DNA of 64,000 nt from Oegoconia quadripuncta (GCA_949316235.1 OX438754.1:4077501-4141500), one strand, 5' to 3'; positions 22,850 to 32,146 are shown, counted from the stretch's first letter. A program made the numbers and translations. The notes: generated from the letters alone by a model not told the origin.

Positions 22850-24520
22850 GGGTATAGATATTCCAAACGTAACTTCAACGTTTATATACTTTCAAATTAT
22901 GTACAATTATTATCATAAAGTCAAAATTAAACGTTTTCTTTTATGTAAGTTCACAAAATTTCATTATTTATTTTGGCTAATTCATTTAAAAGAAAGTCAA
23001 CTTCGATGTTTATATTTCGAATATACCTACGCTCATATTACATCTGTAGTAAAGCCATAAAGCCTTATTAGTAAACTTTCAGCAAAGAGTTGGCATACAA
23101 GTCTTAATAAGAAAGTTCTTCTGATTTCGCGTATGGCCGTTATAGTTCAGCTAGGTTATGGGCAAACATAAAAGACTTCAGCGCCAGTAATAAAGATAGA
23201 TATCAGGGATTTTTGGCTATAATTCGGCGAGTGATGGTGTATTTTTACATGCTTTTATTTAACTTGTAATATTCGCATCGTTTGTAAGTTCTCCGTTTCA
23301 AAATTTTCAAACCGTTTTTCAACTTGCTGGTATCTGATTCAGCTGAAATTTGGAATATTTATGTACCTAAGTTCGGTGACAATGCAATATTATAGTACCA
23401 TGGTCTGATGATGGAGCCGCAATGTAGGGACTGGAACTCCCTGATGGCAAATGGCAAGATACTGGAATATGGACTAGTTTGTTTTGTAGCCATGAGCATT
23501 TCAATACACATAATGACGAGAGCTTGAAGATTGAGACTAGGTATAGACTAATTAAAGGTATAGATGAATATGGCGTTTATGTGTGTTGTTGGCAGTAAAG
23601 TGAAGAAAATCAATTCGATGTTTAAATTGTGTGCGATAACAACTCTATTATTACAACATACCTACACTTCAAAGGTTCACTTAACCTGATTAACCTAGAA
23701 TTGACCTTAACTATATTGGGTTCTAAGTTTTGGATTGTCTTCCTCTAAAGGAGGTTCCAACCCTTTGGCTAATTCGTTTGTGGATGGCGCTGTATGTGTC
23801 ACACAACCGTGCTGACTGTAATGAAGAGTGATCGTGTTGTATCTACTGCTGCGCCATTGGTCGAAATCTAAGATATTTGGTCGAATTTGGCAATATAGTC
23901 CATTCTCATTGACGTTGGACAATAAGGGTGTTGATAAAGTGCGCTATGGGTTTTACAACTCACCCAACACGTAACATTTGAACAGGCTTCGTTGATTTGA
24001 TTAACGTGGGAAATTAACCGAAGATGATTTTCACACGGTCGAAAACTTTCTAGTACGAAGTTTTAAATTTTAAAGCACAACCATTTGCATTGTCCTATTG
24101 TTTTATAATAAAATTTTTTTTTGGGATAAACAATTATACTCAACTTAGGCGTAGGTAAAAGTAATAATTTCGCTATTTTTTCGGGGGAAATGCATTACCT
24201 GCCTCGCTTGGGGGTGGTGCTCGTCATCCATGATCTACATTCCAGCGAACGAACATTATGACCGGCAATCACTCCTTCATTCGTTCTCCGTAGTTCACTC
24301 ATTCATTCAAACTAAGTCAACGTAACCGTTCCGTAGATAGCACTAAACGCGATGTCCTTAACTAACCAGCGTCACGTCGCTGGCCAGCACATTCATTGAA
24401 TAGGTATCACAATTTTCATATACCAGCTCAGTTTGAAAATACCTATTTTAAAGTCACAAACTCAAATTGTATTTGTCCAACAAACAGAAATGATATTCTA
24501 TATTTACTTTCGATTACTAC
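22850..24520. other. No gene recognised, left neighbour of the Polinton
   Basis: AT-rich; a LINE 3' scrap at 24176-24225 (cgggggaaatgcattacctgc) resembles 625-660. The Polinton target lies in unremarkable sequence. Confidence 0.4.
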
Positions 24521-24526
24521 CAAACA
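24521..24526. repeat. Target site duplication, left
   Basis: The hexamer caaaca directly precedes the AG terminus and is identical to 39631-39636. Six base pairs is the usual Polinton duplication length. Confidence 0.93.
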
Positions 24527-25263
24527 AGTAGTACGTATTCGAGAGTTCTGGACCAGCCCCGGGCCCTCCCCCTAAAAAAAGGTCACCACGGTGTGTTCCC
24601 CCTTTCACGGTCTCATTGGCGGCTTTAATTGGGTCGTTATTGACGGATTTGCCAGTTAACTTTGTTTGCTAATTATAATGGCTAGTAAAAAATTGTCCTT
24701 ATCTAACCTAATAATAGGTTCACACATAAATCAAGTGGACGATAACTCCTCGGCTTTTGGCGCTTTTGTGTACCTACAACTGATACAAGTCTGAACTTGT
24801 TCATGGTAAGCATAGCGATTACAGCAGGTGTATGTTTTTAATATGGAAAAAAATTAAATTTATTGTCAGCAATGAAACTGCCTTTCCATTATTCTTTTAT
24901 TTAGTTTTCTAATTTATGATCAATTTATATTTATGGCAGTAGTCGACAAAAAACATGCACCTTTTACGGTGAATAGAAACTTCGTAATTTAAGTTATTTC
25001 ATTATAGTATACCATTTTTTCCTAGTAAGATTTGGAAACAGGTGAGACTTTTTTGCTCGTCACGTTGGAATGTGTACGCCTTTAGATGAAATGATAACGA
25101 TCACCCACTGTCAAATTTATTTATGTTAGTTATTCTTTAGATCGCCATCTGCGGCATACGCAGTATTTTTTCTTAATTTTTTAATTCGATTCAATAATAA
25201 ATATGTAGGGTTAATTCTTAATAGCTACTACGTATGTGGTATCACCACTCTACCTGGATAGGG
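24527..25263. other. Non-coding outer part of the left TIR
   Basis: No reading frame of note. The first about 110 bp are GC-richer (gggccctcccc and a run of seven A) and are the part duplicated at the right end. The rest is AT-rich. It should contain the ends recognised by integrase and the replication origin. Confidence 0.6.
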
Positions 25264-25271
25264 TATTTAAA
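25264..25271 (+). promoter_or_regulatory. TATA-like box of gene A, left copy
   Basis: TATTTAAA lies 106 bases upstream of the ATG at 25377, followed by a GC-richer leader. It is identical in the right TIR. A core promoter is inferred from sequence and spacing only. Confidence 0.55.
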
Positions 25272-25376
25272 GCGAGACGGCTTGTACAGCACCACAGTCC
25301 AAATTCGATCGCCCGCCTCGCCTCGAGACACAGTCGTACATTTCATAGTGAAAAGTGTTAAACTACGCTTTCTGTC

Positions 25377-25953
25377 ATGTCGGTAAGTTTTTGTCTGTAA
25401 CTACATTGTTTATGTGTTGTCTACTTTACCTGGACGATCTGTTTCGATGCAATTGCTTGACCTAACCTTCGTTTTCTGCTCGTTTCAGACGTCGATTCCT
25501 GACAGTGATTACACCTTTAAGAACTATTACTTTCCTACTGCCGATCTAAGCGACGATGATGAAACTCAAGATCCTCCTGCCTTGAAGGTCAAGCAAAACA
25601 TTGCTAAGAGAAACATTGATTGTTTCTTTGAGAAGCCCAAGAAAAAGAGGGTCCGACTACAGTCTTCCAATATTGCCCAAGCTAACGGAGAAGGAACTTC
25701 ATACATTTCATCGAATAATGATGACGGATCCTCAGCGAGTCATCTCATTAAAATAGAAGTGTATGAGATGAAAAAGTTGAAAGATGTTCAACCAATTGAT
25801 TACTGGAAATATGCAGATGTTCGTGTTAAATATTACGCCTCAGAAGACGACAAGCATTACCGAAATGTAAGAGATTTAATTTACAATATAACAAAACAGG
25901 TGGCAACGAAGACCGACTGCACCAAGTACTACATAACAGCGGATAAGAAATAA
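25377..25953 (+). CDS. TIR gene A, left copy: spliced nuclear-type protein of unknown function
   Basis: I do not recognise the family. Read directly from ATG 25377 the frame closes after seven codons. Removing a 106-bp intron at 25383-25488 (donor GTAAGT, acceptor TTTCAG preceded by a pyrimidine tract) joins ATG-TCG in phase 0 to a long open exon at 25489-25953. The predicted protein is about 156 aa. Its N-terminal third is acidic (a DDDE run), followed by a basic KPKKKRV stretch that looks like a nuclear localisation signal, then a Ser/Asn-rich linker. The C-terminal about 70 residues are charged and Lys/Tyr/Asp-rich, perhaps a small folded domain. Lying in the TIR, it exists in two copies. 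A DNA-binding or regulatory role is a guess. The splice model is strong; expression is unproven. Confidence 0.8.
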
Positions 25954-26061
25954 TTCCTGGAATAGCCCGTTTCTTGCGACTCCCAATAGAGCAACGTTAT
26001 AATTTATGGGTTTCTTCTTAGCACATTAACTGTCGCGACGCAGACTCTACTGAAAAACAGC

Positions 26062-26067
26062 AATAAA
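26062..26067 (+). terminator. Probable polyadenylation signal of gene A, left copy
   Basis: AATAAA, 109 bases after the gene A stop and about 20 bases before the TATA-like box of gene B. The mirror copy is at 37983-37988. Confidence 0.5.
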
Positions 26068-26085
26068 TTTTTCGTTCCCCACCGT

Positions 26086-26092
26086 TTTATAC
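26086..26092 (+). promoter_or_regulatory. TATA-like box of gene B
   Basis: TTTATAC sits 72 bases upstream of the ATG at 26164. The same TIR segment at 37958-37964 would serve the polymerase gene, so both genes share one promoter sequence. Confidence 0.5.
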
Positions 26093-26163
26093 CTGTCTAT
26101 AAGATACACCTCATATAAGCCACATGCCACCGAGAGATACATTTGTCTAACGCAGGCAGAAGG

Positions 26164-26475
26164 ATGGCACACTTCGAAACTCAATACGATGACCAACTGG
26201 TACGACTGTGTCTCGAAGCCGAACAAGACGAAATCGACCGACAACTCTATGAATTCCATGAAGAAAACCTAAATAATCTCCGCCAGTGGGCCAATTACGA
26301 TTATGGTGGGTATTCAAGACCCTCACCTCCCCCTATACTAACATTTCTGCAGCGGCCAGCGAACCCACTCATGTCATTGGAACAGGAAGAAGAAGTTTAT
26401 GAAACGTCGTGGGCGTCTGAAAAATTGTTTTCATTATCACCGGGTGTCTATAGTCCAACCCCGCAGATAGATTAG
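26164..26475 (+). CDS. Gene B: 103-aa protein sharing its first 30 residues with the polymerase gene
   Basis: No recognised family. An in-frame TTG lies upstream at 26143, but the first ATG is 26164. Residues 1-30 are encoded inside the left TIR and are identical to the start of the DNA polymerase gene on the right. They are acidic and probably helical (repeated E/D with Leu). From residue 31 the sequence is unique to the left side: Asn/Tyr-rich, then a proline-rich PSPPP segment and an acidic EQEEE stretch. AATAAA signals at 26512-26521 follow the stop. The gene faces the protease gene tail to tail. It may be a chimera made when the TIR grew past polymerase exon 1, or the N-terminus may be a shared targeting module. 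Function unknown. Confidence 0.65.
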   Translation: MAHFETQYDDQLVRLCLEAEQDEIDRQLYEFHEENLNNLRQWANYDYGGYSRPSPPPILTFLQRPANPLMSLEQEEEVYETSWASEKLFSLSPGVYSPTPQID

Positions 26476-26511
26476 TTAGCTACAATATTGTATTATAATG
26501 TTTAATTAGAA

Positions 26512-26521
26512 AATAAATAAA
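26512..26521 (+). terminator. Polyadenylation signals of gene B
   Basis: Two overlapping AATAAA hexamers, 37 bases after the gene B stop, in the 143-bp space between the convergent gene B and protease gene. Confidence 0.55.
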
Positions 26522-26612
26522 GTAAAACTGTAATTCTGATGTTTCATTATCTTCACTCTTCTATATCAAAATAGGATAATGTAAATAAAAAACAGATAAT
26601 TGGTAAAATAAA

Positions 26613-26618
26613 TTTATT
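26613..26618 (-). terminator. Polyadenylation signal of the minus-strand block
   Basis: AATAAA on the minus strand, directly abutting the protease stop codon. It is the last signal downstream of the ATPase-to-protease gene block. Confidence 0.5.
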
Positions 26619-27056
26619 TCAAAAAATGGTTTTAAATATTTTATTTATGAATATATCGTTATACAAAGGAATATCGCAAAAATCTCTTAAAAACTCTGAC
26701 ATGCTCATATTCATAAACTTAAAGTACAGATACACTAAACAGTATTCACCACAAACAGAAGTTAAGTGACTTTGAAGAATTTTATTATTGTAAAACCATT
26801 TCCGAGTATTTCTTTTCAAAAACGATTTATGGTGGCCGGTAGGCTTTCTACCATATGAATCAAAATATTCACCGATACCATTAGCATTGATATGAATGGC
26901 TACCCAATGTGATCCCGATTTTGTATCAGGATCCAAGTTAGAAATAAAGTAAGTGGGTGCTTCTATGTACATTGGTATTCTGTTAGCAGGGAACACGTTA
27001 AATTCTAGACTGTGATTTATCTTTTTCATAAATAGTCTAATTTCGTGTGTATCCAT
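26619..27056 (-). CDS. PRO: Adenovirus-type maturation cysteine protease
   Basis: 145 aa. The family (Ulp1/adenain-like C5-type) cleaves capsid precursors during virion maturation. Visible catalytic layout: His50 in SHW, Asp66 in FDSYG, Gln95 as the oxyanion-hole residue and Cys102 in VCGEYC. The Gln-to-Cys spacing of seven matches the family pattern. The length is at the short end of the family but the fold core from His to Cys is complete. The gene is the last of the minus-strand block, 109 bp after the major capsid gene, with AATAAA directly at its stop. The ATG at 27056 is the only one giving the full domain. No catalytic residue is missing, so it could be active. Confidence 0.92.
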   Translation of the reverse strand: MDTHEIRLFMKKINHSLEFNVFPANRIPMYIEAPTYFISNLDPDTKSGSHWVAIHINANGIGEYFDSYGRKPTGHHKSFLKRNTRKWFYNNKILQSHLTSVCGEYCLVYLYFKFMNMSMSEFLRDFCDIPLYNDIFINKIFKTIF

Positions 27057-27165
27057 TATTGAAATACTTTCTTAAATACATACATTAAGGTAGTTTAACG
27101 GATAATGATGAAAAATATTATATGGAAATCTTATATACTATAATAGATACAAAAATGCTGAATAC

Positions 27166-28479
27166 TTAACTATTATAATCTACACTCACATCTCTATTTT
27201 TATTAATTTCTATAACATTGTCAAACTCTGCGTACACAATGCAGTTAAGAGTTTTTGCAAGAGCTGATTCAAATTGGACTTCTATTCTAACACACCCATG
27301 TTTTATCAAATTCCAGTGGGAACTTGAGTTAGCAGATAGATCAGGAGTTAAATCAAATGCCATTAAGCAGTATCCATTTGCATAGTCCTCAATCGATATG
27401 GAATTGCCTTCATTCAAAAAGTGAATACCTGTTCCAGTATATAACGTATGGTAACTACTCGTAAACACACCGCTACGGTATGATGGCATTAGGGTTTTAG
27501 AAGGAATTTGTTGCCCATCTACATACAAGCTAAATACATTTATATCATGATTATCGAAGTTAAATGGATTGGTATTGAAAGTACCATTAAAAGCAACATT
27601 ATCAACAAATCCGATAATACATCTTTTCGGCACCTGACCAAGAAATACATTGTCAATTGTTTTTCCACGGACTCCTGATGGAATAGTTAAAACTTTAACT
27701 TCAGCGCGAGTAATTGGATATTTTGCAGTTGTAGTGGTTAAAACTTTTTGATGAGCGAGTAAAACGGATGGATTTATTCTTGCCTTTCGCAATATAAGAG
27801 TAGCGCTATCAATTTGAACTTTATATTTTGAATTCACTGATGATGACATTAAATTAAAAGTGTCTTTGTTACGTACTAATTTAACACGTATTTCTACCCC
27901 ATTTATTAAGAACTTTTCTTGATTAAATAGATCACCGTGCAAATGTCCAATCATTTCAACTGATTTGCCGTCTTTTACCCGTTGATGTCTTTTGTGAAAG
28001 CCCTTGTTGTTGTCATCACATGAATCCATCTTTGAAGCTGTATCTTCGTACCACATACCACAAGTCAAGTGTGATTGTTTTGCCGCTGGTCCATAATTAA
28101 GTAGAGTCTCAATATAAGCCCGATAAGCATATGTGTTATTAGGAGGTGATACAAGTTTTTGATTTAGATAAACATCTAATTGGTTGAAAAGTGAATGCAA
28201 CCAATTATTAACAGGTGCTGTCTTCTCATCAGGGGGAGGAGTGGTAGAATCTAGGTTTATAATTTTAGCTTTAACATGAAGGAGGGTGTGTGACAAATCA
28301 ATGTAGTCATCTCCACTTCCTGGCATAACAAATTCAATTGGTCCTTCATCACTTAGCGATGATATCGGTGTACAATGAATCCATTGCCCACTCTCAATAC
28401 TTGTCTGTGTTGATGGTATAGCAAAAAGATCTAACTCTGATTTAACACACTCACAAGAATTATTATGAAGAAACGACAT
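27166..28479 (-). CDS. MCP: Polinton major capsid protein (double jelly-roll)
   Basis: 437 aa, recognised as the conserved Polinton major capsid protein, predicted for the family to be a double jelly-roll that forms icosahedral capsomers. Typical features: an N-terminal SELDLF...TQTSIE start, the motif GSGDDYIDL near residue 55, a LFNQLDVYLNQKLV strand region near residue 90, the YRAYIETLLNYG stretch near residue 120, and a C-terminal jelly-roll with an NVFSLYVDGQQIP segment near residue 320. Length is normal for the family and the frame is unbroken. It starts two bases after the stop of the pX-like gene, so the two are likely on one transcript or read from closely spaced promoters. Confidence 0.92.
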   Translation of the reverse strand: MSFLHNNSCECVKSELDLFAIPSTQTSIESGQWIHCTPISSLSDEGPIEFVMPGSGDDYIDLSHTLLHVKAKIINLDSTTPPPDEKTAPVNNWLHSLFNQLDVYLNQKLVSPPNNTYAYRAYIETLLNYGPAAKQSHLTCGMWYEDTASKMDSCDDNNKGFHKRHQRVKDGKSVEMIGHLHGDLFNQEKFLINGVEIRVKLVRNKDTFNLMSSSVNSKYKVQIDSATLILRKARINPSVLLAHQKVLTTTTAKYPITRAEVKVLTIPSGVRGKTIDNVFLGQVPKRCIIGFVDNVAFNGTFNTNPFNFDNHDINVFSLYVDGQQIPSKTLMPSYRSGVFTSSYHTLYTGTGIHFLNEGNSISIEDYANGYCLMAFDLTPDLSANSSSHWNLIKHGCVRIEVQFESALAKTLNCIVYAEFDNVIEINKNRDVSVDYNS

Positions 28480-28481
28480 AG

Positions 28482-28931
28482 TTAATTTGAAAATATATCT
28501 TTTATATTACTTTTTTTCTTCCTGTCAACTCCTCTTCGCTTAGATGGTTTCAATGAAATGGTAGGTTTCTTTCGAAGTCTCTTGATTTTATACCCTGAGC
28601 CAGACATAAGCGAATCAATTTTGTTATCCGCTTTTCGTTTTAAATTAGCACTTGCTTCTTTGAGTCGAGACTTAATTGATTCCCCCATTGGTTGTGCCCT
28701 GACCATATCTGATAATAAACCTACTCCTGCGCTTAATGCCTCTTTCCCGACTGTCTTGGCACCACTTGCTATGAGTGGAAATACAGATCTAAATAGTCCG
28801 CCCAAAAAACTTCCAATGCCGTGACCACGTTGATGCGGTACACCTCTGTATATGATACCTACACCTGATCCAGCTTGATTAGAATAATAATGATGATAAG
28901 GACAAACGATATTATCACGCTTATAATTCAT
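28482..28931 (-). CDS. pX/pVI-like basic virion protein
   Basis: 149 aa, strongly basic. Near residue 35 it has a Gly-rich GIGSFLGGLF segment followed by a hydrophobic amphipathic stretch to about residue 75, then a long Lys/Arg-rich tail (KRKADNK, KRLRKKP, RKKK). This layout resembles the adenovirus minor core/pVI-type proteins reported in Polintons and adintoviruses: a membrane-active helix plus a DNA-binding tail. Its ATG overlaps the penton stop as ATGA. Role inferred from layout and neighbours: DNA condensation or membrane disruption at entry. No alignment was run. Confidence 0.7.
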   Translation of the reverse strand: MNYKRDNIVCPYHHYYSNQAGSGVGIIYRGVPHQRGHGIGSFLGGLFRSVFPLIASGAKTVGKEALSAGVGLLSDMVRAQPMGESIKSRLKEASANLKRKADNKIDSLMSGSGYKIKRLRKKPTISLKPSKRRGVDRKKKSNIKDIFSN

Positions 28932-29737
28932 TTTATTCGTTTAAAATGTAGTTTAACACATGCAGTTCCAAACTGGAATGGAACTCTATTACCAATGCTT
29001 GTTCTTATATCTATTTCGATTATGTCAAATTCTCTGCGCATTACTGGAAGATAATGAATTGGAGATAATACGTGCATTTTATAAGCACCATAGTTGTATT
29101 TTGATGGATCTAGCGGTATGATTCTAAATAATGAGGTCATTACATCTCCAACTATTTGAGGATGAATAATATCAGAGTAAATAAATAGCTGTGATGGTAA
29201 TCCTAATTGTAAGTTCGCTGGGTATTTAGCGTATGGATCCGCAATTAAATTTGTATATGGCTCGAAACCGAGTTGAAGATTTAATGTAGGTGACAAAATC
29301 AACGATGATACACTGCGAGTTAAGTTCGTAACAGTGATAAGTTTCGAGTCGTTATCAATTTGGAATGCCACTTGATTTTGTAGGAGGCTATTTTCATTAA
29401 ATACTTTTAGAAAATTGTTGATGTTATCATAAGGAAATGAAGGAATTTGGGATTTATATTCCACTGATATTAATGATTCGTCATCTCCTTCGACTATTAC
29501 TTTCTTCTTGACGAAAAGAATATTCTCATTTTCTTGGACGTTAAATATAGCACAGGGATAATGAAATTCAGCTAATCCTACAACCCATTCTCCTTCCAAT
29601 TGAACAGTTTTAGGTAACTTTGTTACAAAGTTGGCGGTTGTATTTTGGGGGAAATATGCAGTTGAACTATTGCTTGGCAAAGTAAGATAAAAACTATCTT
29701 CCGTCATATTGTTTCTAAGTTTAATGCGGATATCCAA
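28928..29737 (-). CDS. Minor capsid (penton-type, single jelly-roll) protein
   Basis: 269 aa from the ATG at 29737. A better start may be the internal ATG at 29707 (259 aa), which overlaps the integrase stop as ATGA and begins MTEDSFYLTLPSN, the usual family start. The protein would occupy capsid vertices. Visible family features: the SFYLTLPSNSS N-terminus, EGEWVVGLAEFHYP near residue 50, and a C-terminal RVPFQFGTACVKLHF beta strand. Predicted secondary structure is beta-rich, as expected for a jelly-roll. Unbroken and of normal length. It sits between integrase and the pX-like gene with overlaps on both sides. Confidence 0.88.
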   Translation of the reverse strand: MDIRIKLRNNMTEDSFYLTLPSNSSTAYFPQNTTANFVTKLPKTVQLEGEWVVGLAEFHYPCAIFNVQENENILFVKKKVIVEGDDESLISVEYKSQIPSFPYDNINNFLKVFNENSLLQNQVAFQIDNDSKLITVTNLTRSVSSLILSPTLNLQLGFEPYTNLIADPYAKYPANLQLGLPSQLFIYSDIIHPQIVGDVMTSLFRIIPLDPSKYNYGAYKMHVLSPIHYLPVMRREFDIIEIDIRTSIGNRVPFQFGTACVKLHFKRIK

Positions 29738-30786
29738 CTATTAAATTTATTAGGATATCCTTTCCATTTGACTAGCACTTCCTTTCTGTTGCCAGAATAG
29801 CGAGTGCGTATTATTTTATCTATTTTGTAGGTAATAGTGGGGTCATAGATTACTTTTTGTAATTCCCTTCCATAAAATGTACCAATTATTGATTCATTTT
29901 GTAGATCTTTTAATTTGTAAACCAACCAAGGAAGTCTTTTTACAATGGATTCTATTACAAATATTTCATCGGACCAATTTGTTTCATAACCTTTCTGGAA
30001 AATGTGTTTATATTTCGTTATTCTAACATAATCACCTACTTTAAATGGTAATCGGTCTGAAGTGTTTAAGTTGTACCTATCATATAAATTAGACCATACT
30101 GTCATTATATTACTGGAATTCACATCACTTGGACACATTTTTATACTTGAATGGACACTGTGATTATAAGAATATAATAAATCTTGTAAAATATCAACAT
30201 ACCTATACGTATTATTATGTGTGAAATATCGCCACATTTTCATTTTTAGGGTTCTTTGAAATCTTTCCACAATACTGGCCTTTATGTCCGGATTGTTAGT
30301 TGTATAGTAATTAATATTTTTCTTTTTGAAGTACTGGTTTACATCTCTTGAAACAAATTCTGTACCTTTATCAGATTGTATATGTCTAGGAGTAGCTTTC
30401 GCTTCAATAAATATGCTTTCAAAACATATCTTTACAGTTTTAGAATTTTTCTTTTTCATAGGTCTCGCAAATGCATACTTACTAAACACATCAATAACAC
30501 AGAGAATATAATTAAATCCATCATTATATTGATTGTATGTTCGCATGTCACTTAAATCTGCTTGCCAGAGTTCATTAAAATTAGATAAAATATATTTATT
30601 TCTAGGAAATCGCCTATTGACAGGTTTATGTAAAGTATAAGTTTCTTGGGATTGTAACCACTTCTTTACATCCTTTTCATTCATTTTCCCTTGCATAGCT
30701 TTCGTCAATTTTTCAATGCTACTGTATCCAGCTGGATGAGAGACATCATAATAAATTTTATTTATATTATCTATATGGGAGTCCAT
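29704..30786 (-). CDS. INT: Retrovirus-like integrase with C-terminal chromodomain
   Basis: 360 aa. It joins element ends to target DNA. The rve core shows the DDE triad: Asp77 in WQADLSD, Asp139 in QSDKGTEF and Glu174 in SIVERFQRTLK, a DD35E spacing. The N-terminal 60 residues end in the Polinton-typical LHKPVNRRFPRN. From about residue 245 comes an SH3-like region (FKVGDYVRI), and the last about 45 residues form a chromodomain with YKIDKIIRTR and VKWKGYP, which would steer insertion towards methylated histone tails. All catalytic residues are present. Its start overlaps the end of the 255-aa gene by 16 bases and its stop overlaps the penton start. Confidence 0.95.
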   Translation of the reverse strand: MDSHIDNINKIYYDVSHPAGYSSIEKLTKAMQGKMNEKDVKKWLQSQETYTLHKPVNRRFPRNKYILSNFNELWQADLSDMRTYNQYNDGFNYILCVIDVFSKYAFARPMKKKNSKTVKICFESIFIEAKATPRHIQSDKGTEFVSRDVNQYFKKKNINYYTTNNPDIKASIVERFQRTLKMKMWRYFTHNNTYRYVDILQDLLYSYNHSVHSSIKMCPSDVNSSNIMTVWSNLYDRYNLNTSDRLPFKVGDYVRITKYKHIFQKGYETNWSDEIFVIESIVKRLPWLVYKLKDLQNESIIGTFYGRELQKVIYDPTITYKIDKIIRTRYSGNRKEVLVKWKGYPNKFNSWISALNLETI

Positions 30787-31538
30787 TTCTCCCAGTCAAG
30801 TTTTCTTTTGTGAAACAAGCCACCAGGTTTTTGCTTTGGCGTTTTAATTTGAGCTGGATCGTCTTTCTCTAAATCAGATGAATGAATATTATTAATATAT
30901 TCAAGCGTTTCTGGGTTACCTATACAAGATAACGGTATTTTTATATCCCTTAAAGCTGAAGCAAACTTCTCCCAGCCTAATGGTTTTGGGCGTCGTAATG
31001 GTCTTAGGGCATCGTTCACTAAATCCACAATATTACTGTTATCAATAACTTCGTCATTGATTACAACATGACCATTGGTATCCCATTTAATAATATTTTC
31101 ATGATCCAATATACCTTCCAATAACAACTCGCCCTTCTTTTTATATGTTTTTGGTATATACTTAAATAAATAATTTGGAGTGTAACGTGATGAGATATGT
31201 TTTTCCGCTGCTACGTCTTCCTCTATTCTTGGCAATTCTGGAACTATTGTTTTAACATCACTTTCTTCCTTTTTAATAGTCTTAAAAACATCATACATAG
31301 AGTCATCTGTAACTATTGGTAATTTAATGGGATGACGTTCTTTATTAGCAAAATGTAAATATCTTTGTAAAATTTGCGAGTACTGTGTCCACTTCTCACG
31401 ATCATCAATTTTACTGTGTAAGATTTTACTCATTTCCTCATCAAGACGGGATAAGGGCTTTTCATGAACATGGTTACTGTCTCTAATCCTTTCTAGGATG
31501 TGGGGTTCCACAAGTATCATTTTCTTTGTATGTTCCAT
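30771..31538 (-). CDS. Conserved-position Polinton protein of unknown function (255 aa)
   Basis: I recognise the position and general look (an unassigned ORF next to integrase in many Polintons) but no enzymatic motif. The protein opens with KKMILVEPHILERIRD, is Lys/Glu/Asp-rich with long predicted helices through residues 20-120, has a basic KTYKKKGELLLEGIL segment near residue 133, and a C-terminal half with ALRPLRRPKPLGWEKF and a Trp-rich DWEKW end. No signal peptide or membrane segment. It starts eight bases after nothing but a short spacer from the 109-aa gene and runs 16 bases into integrase. A structural or scaffolding role is possible; unproven. Confidence 0.75.
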   Translation of the reverse strand: MEHTKKMILVEPHILERIRDSNHVHEKPLSRLDEEMSKILHSKIDDREKWTQYSQILQRYLHFANKERHPIKLPIVTDDSMYDVFKTIKKEESDVKTIVPELPRIEEDVAAEKHISSRYTPNYLFKYIPKTYKKKGELLLEGILDHENIIKWDTNGHVVINDEVIDNSNIVDLVNDALRPLRRPKPLGWEKFASALRDIKIPLSCIGNPETLEYINNIHSSDLEKDDPAQIKTPKQKPGGLFHKRKLDWEKWTPI

Positions 31539-31546
31539 TGTAATTT

Positions 31547-31876
31547 TTACTTATTTAGAAACGAACTTAGTAATCCACTGAGAACGGAACCTAAAATAAT
31601 GGGTAGGAATGCTCCACCTTTCTGTATAATAATTCGTTTTCGAGAGTTACTTTTACCTTTAGACACCAATTTTCTCAATATAGTTTTGTATTTATTCAAC
31701 TTGGATTTATCTTGATTCTTCAGAGGAATTTTACCATTTAAAATATTATAAATGCATTCACATAAACAATTTATTTCTTCATCCTTACAAACCTTCAATA
31801 AAGCTGTACAATACTTAGGTTTGAGTGTATGTAATGCTTTTAATAAGTCTAGATGCGTCGTCACTCTACCAACCAT
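31547..31876 (-). CDS. Small protein with basic linker and C-terminal hydrophobic segment (109 aa)
   Basis: Residues 15-50 form a Leu/Cys-rich helical module (PKY, ALLK, CE, IYNIL). Residues 70-85 are strongly basic (KGKSNSRKRII). The last about 24 residues, starting KGGAFLPIILG, are hydrophobic and Gly/Leu/Ser-rich, suited to inserting in a membrane. The combination suggests a small membrane-active virion protein, as proposed for similar ORFs in Polintons and adintoviruses. The first module is repeated in the upstream 72-aa ORF. It lies 51 bp after that ORF and 8 bp before the 255-aa gene. Confidence 0.7.
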   Translation of the reverse strand: MVGRVTTHLDLLKALHTLKPKYCTALLKVCKDEEINCLCECIYNILNGKIPLKNQDKSKLNKYKTILRKLVSKGKSNSRKRIIIQKGGAFLPIILGSVLSGLLSSFLNK

Positions 31877-31927
31877 TGTAAACGACTGATAATATTTTTA
31901 CAATGTTGTTAATATTAGAAGCAAATA

Positions 31928-32146
31928 CTAAGCAATGTTTGTTGAAAAGAAACAATGTAGATTTAAGAAGCTAAATTTTGATTCCCGGACTTCCTTTATG
32001 GGGATTTCATCCAAAGTATCTAAAATACTTTCACAGATACGATTTATTTTGTCATCAGTACATTCTTTTAATAGAGCTTTGCGATATTTAGGTGTTAGTA
32101 CTTGTAAAACTAACTCTCGATCTCGTGTCACTGCTTCTTCAGACAT
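31928..32146 (-). CDS. 72-aa truncated paralogue of the 109-aa protein
   Basis: Residues 17-46 align with residues 18-47 of the next gene: shared L-PKY, ALLK, a Cys, D--IN, CE-I and L at matching spacing. The basic and hydrophobic parts are absent. After the shared module it ends in a short unrelated tail rich in Phe, Ser and Cys. Its ATG overlaps the ATPase stop as TAATG. It may be a decaying tandem duplicate, or a working helical module without the membrane anchor, possibly a regulator of its longer partner. Confidence 0.6.
   Translation of the reverse strand: MSEEAVTRDRELVLQVLTPKYRKALLKECTDDKINRICESILDTLDEIPIKEVRESKFSFLNLHCFFSTNIA

Larger units (their letters stand above)
24527..26253 (+). 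repeat. Left terminal inverted repeat of the Polinton
   Basis: It pairs base by base with 37797-39523 on the minus strand (left plus right coordinate always sums to 64050). The two mismatches I found are 24652/39398 and a silent one in gene A at 25923/38127. It begins AGTAGTACG. It contains about 730 bp of apparently non-coding terminal sequence, then the gene A promoter and gene, then the promoter and first 30 codons of gene B. Homology stops abruptly inside that coding exon. Confidence 0.97.

Noticed and set aside
25414..25953. Reading gene A unspliced from a GTG at 25414
   Set aside because: Starts without ATG inside the predicted intron; the spliced model from ATG 25377 uses strong GT-AG sites and fits both TIRs.
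26047..26259. Minus-strand 70-codon frame and its TIR mirror at 37773-38003
   Set aside because: Antisense shadow of the gene B/polymerase exon 1 and its leader.
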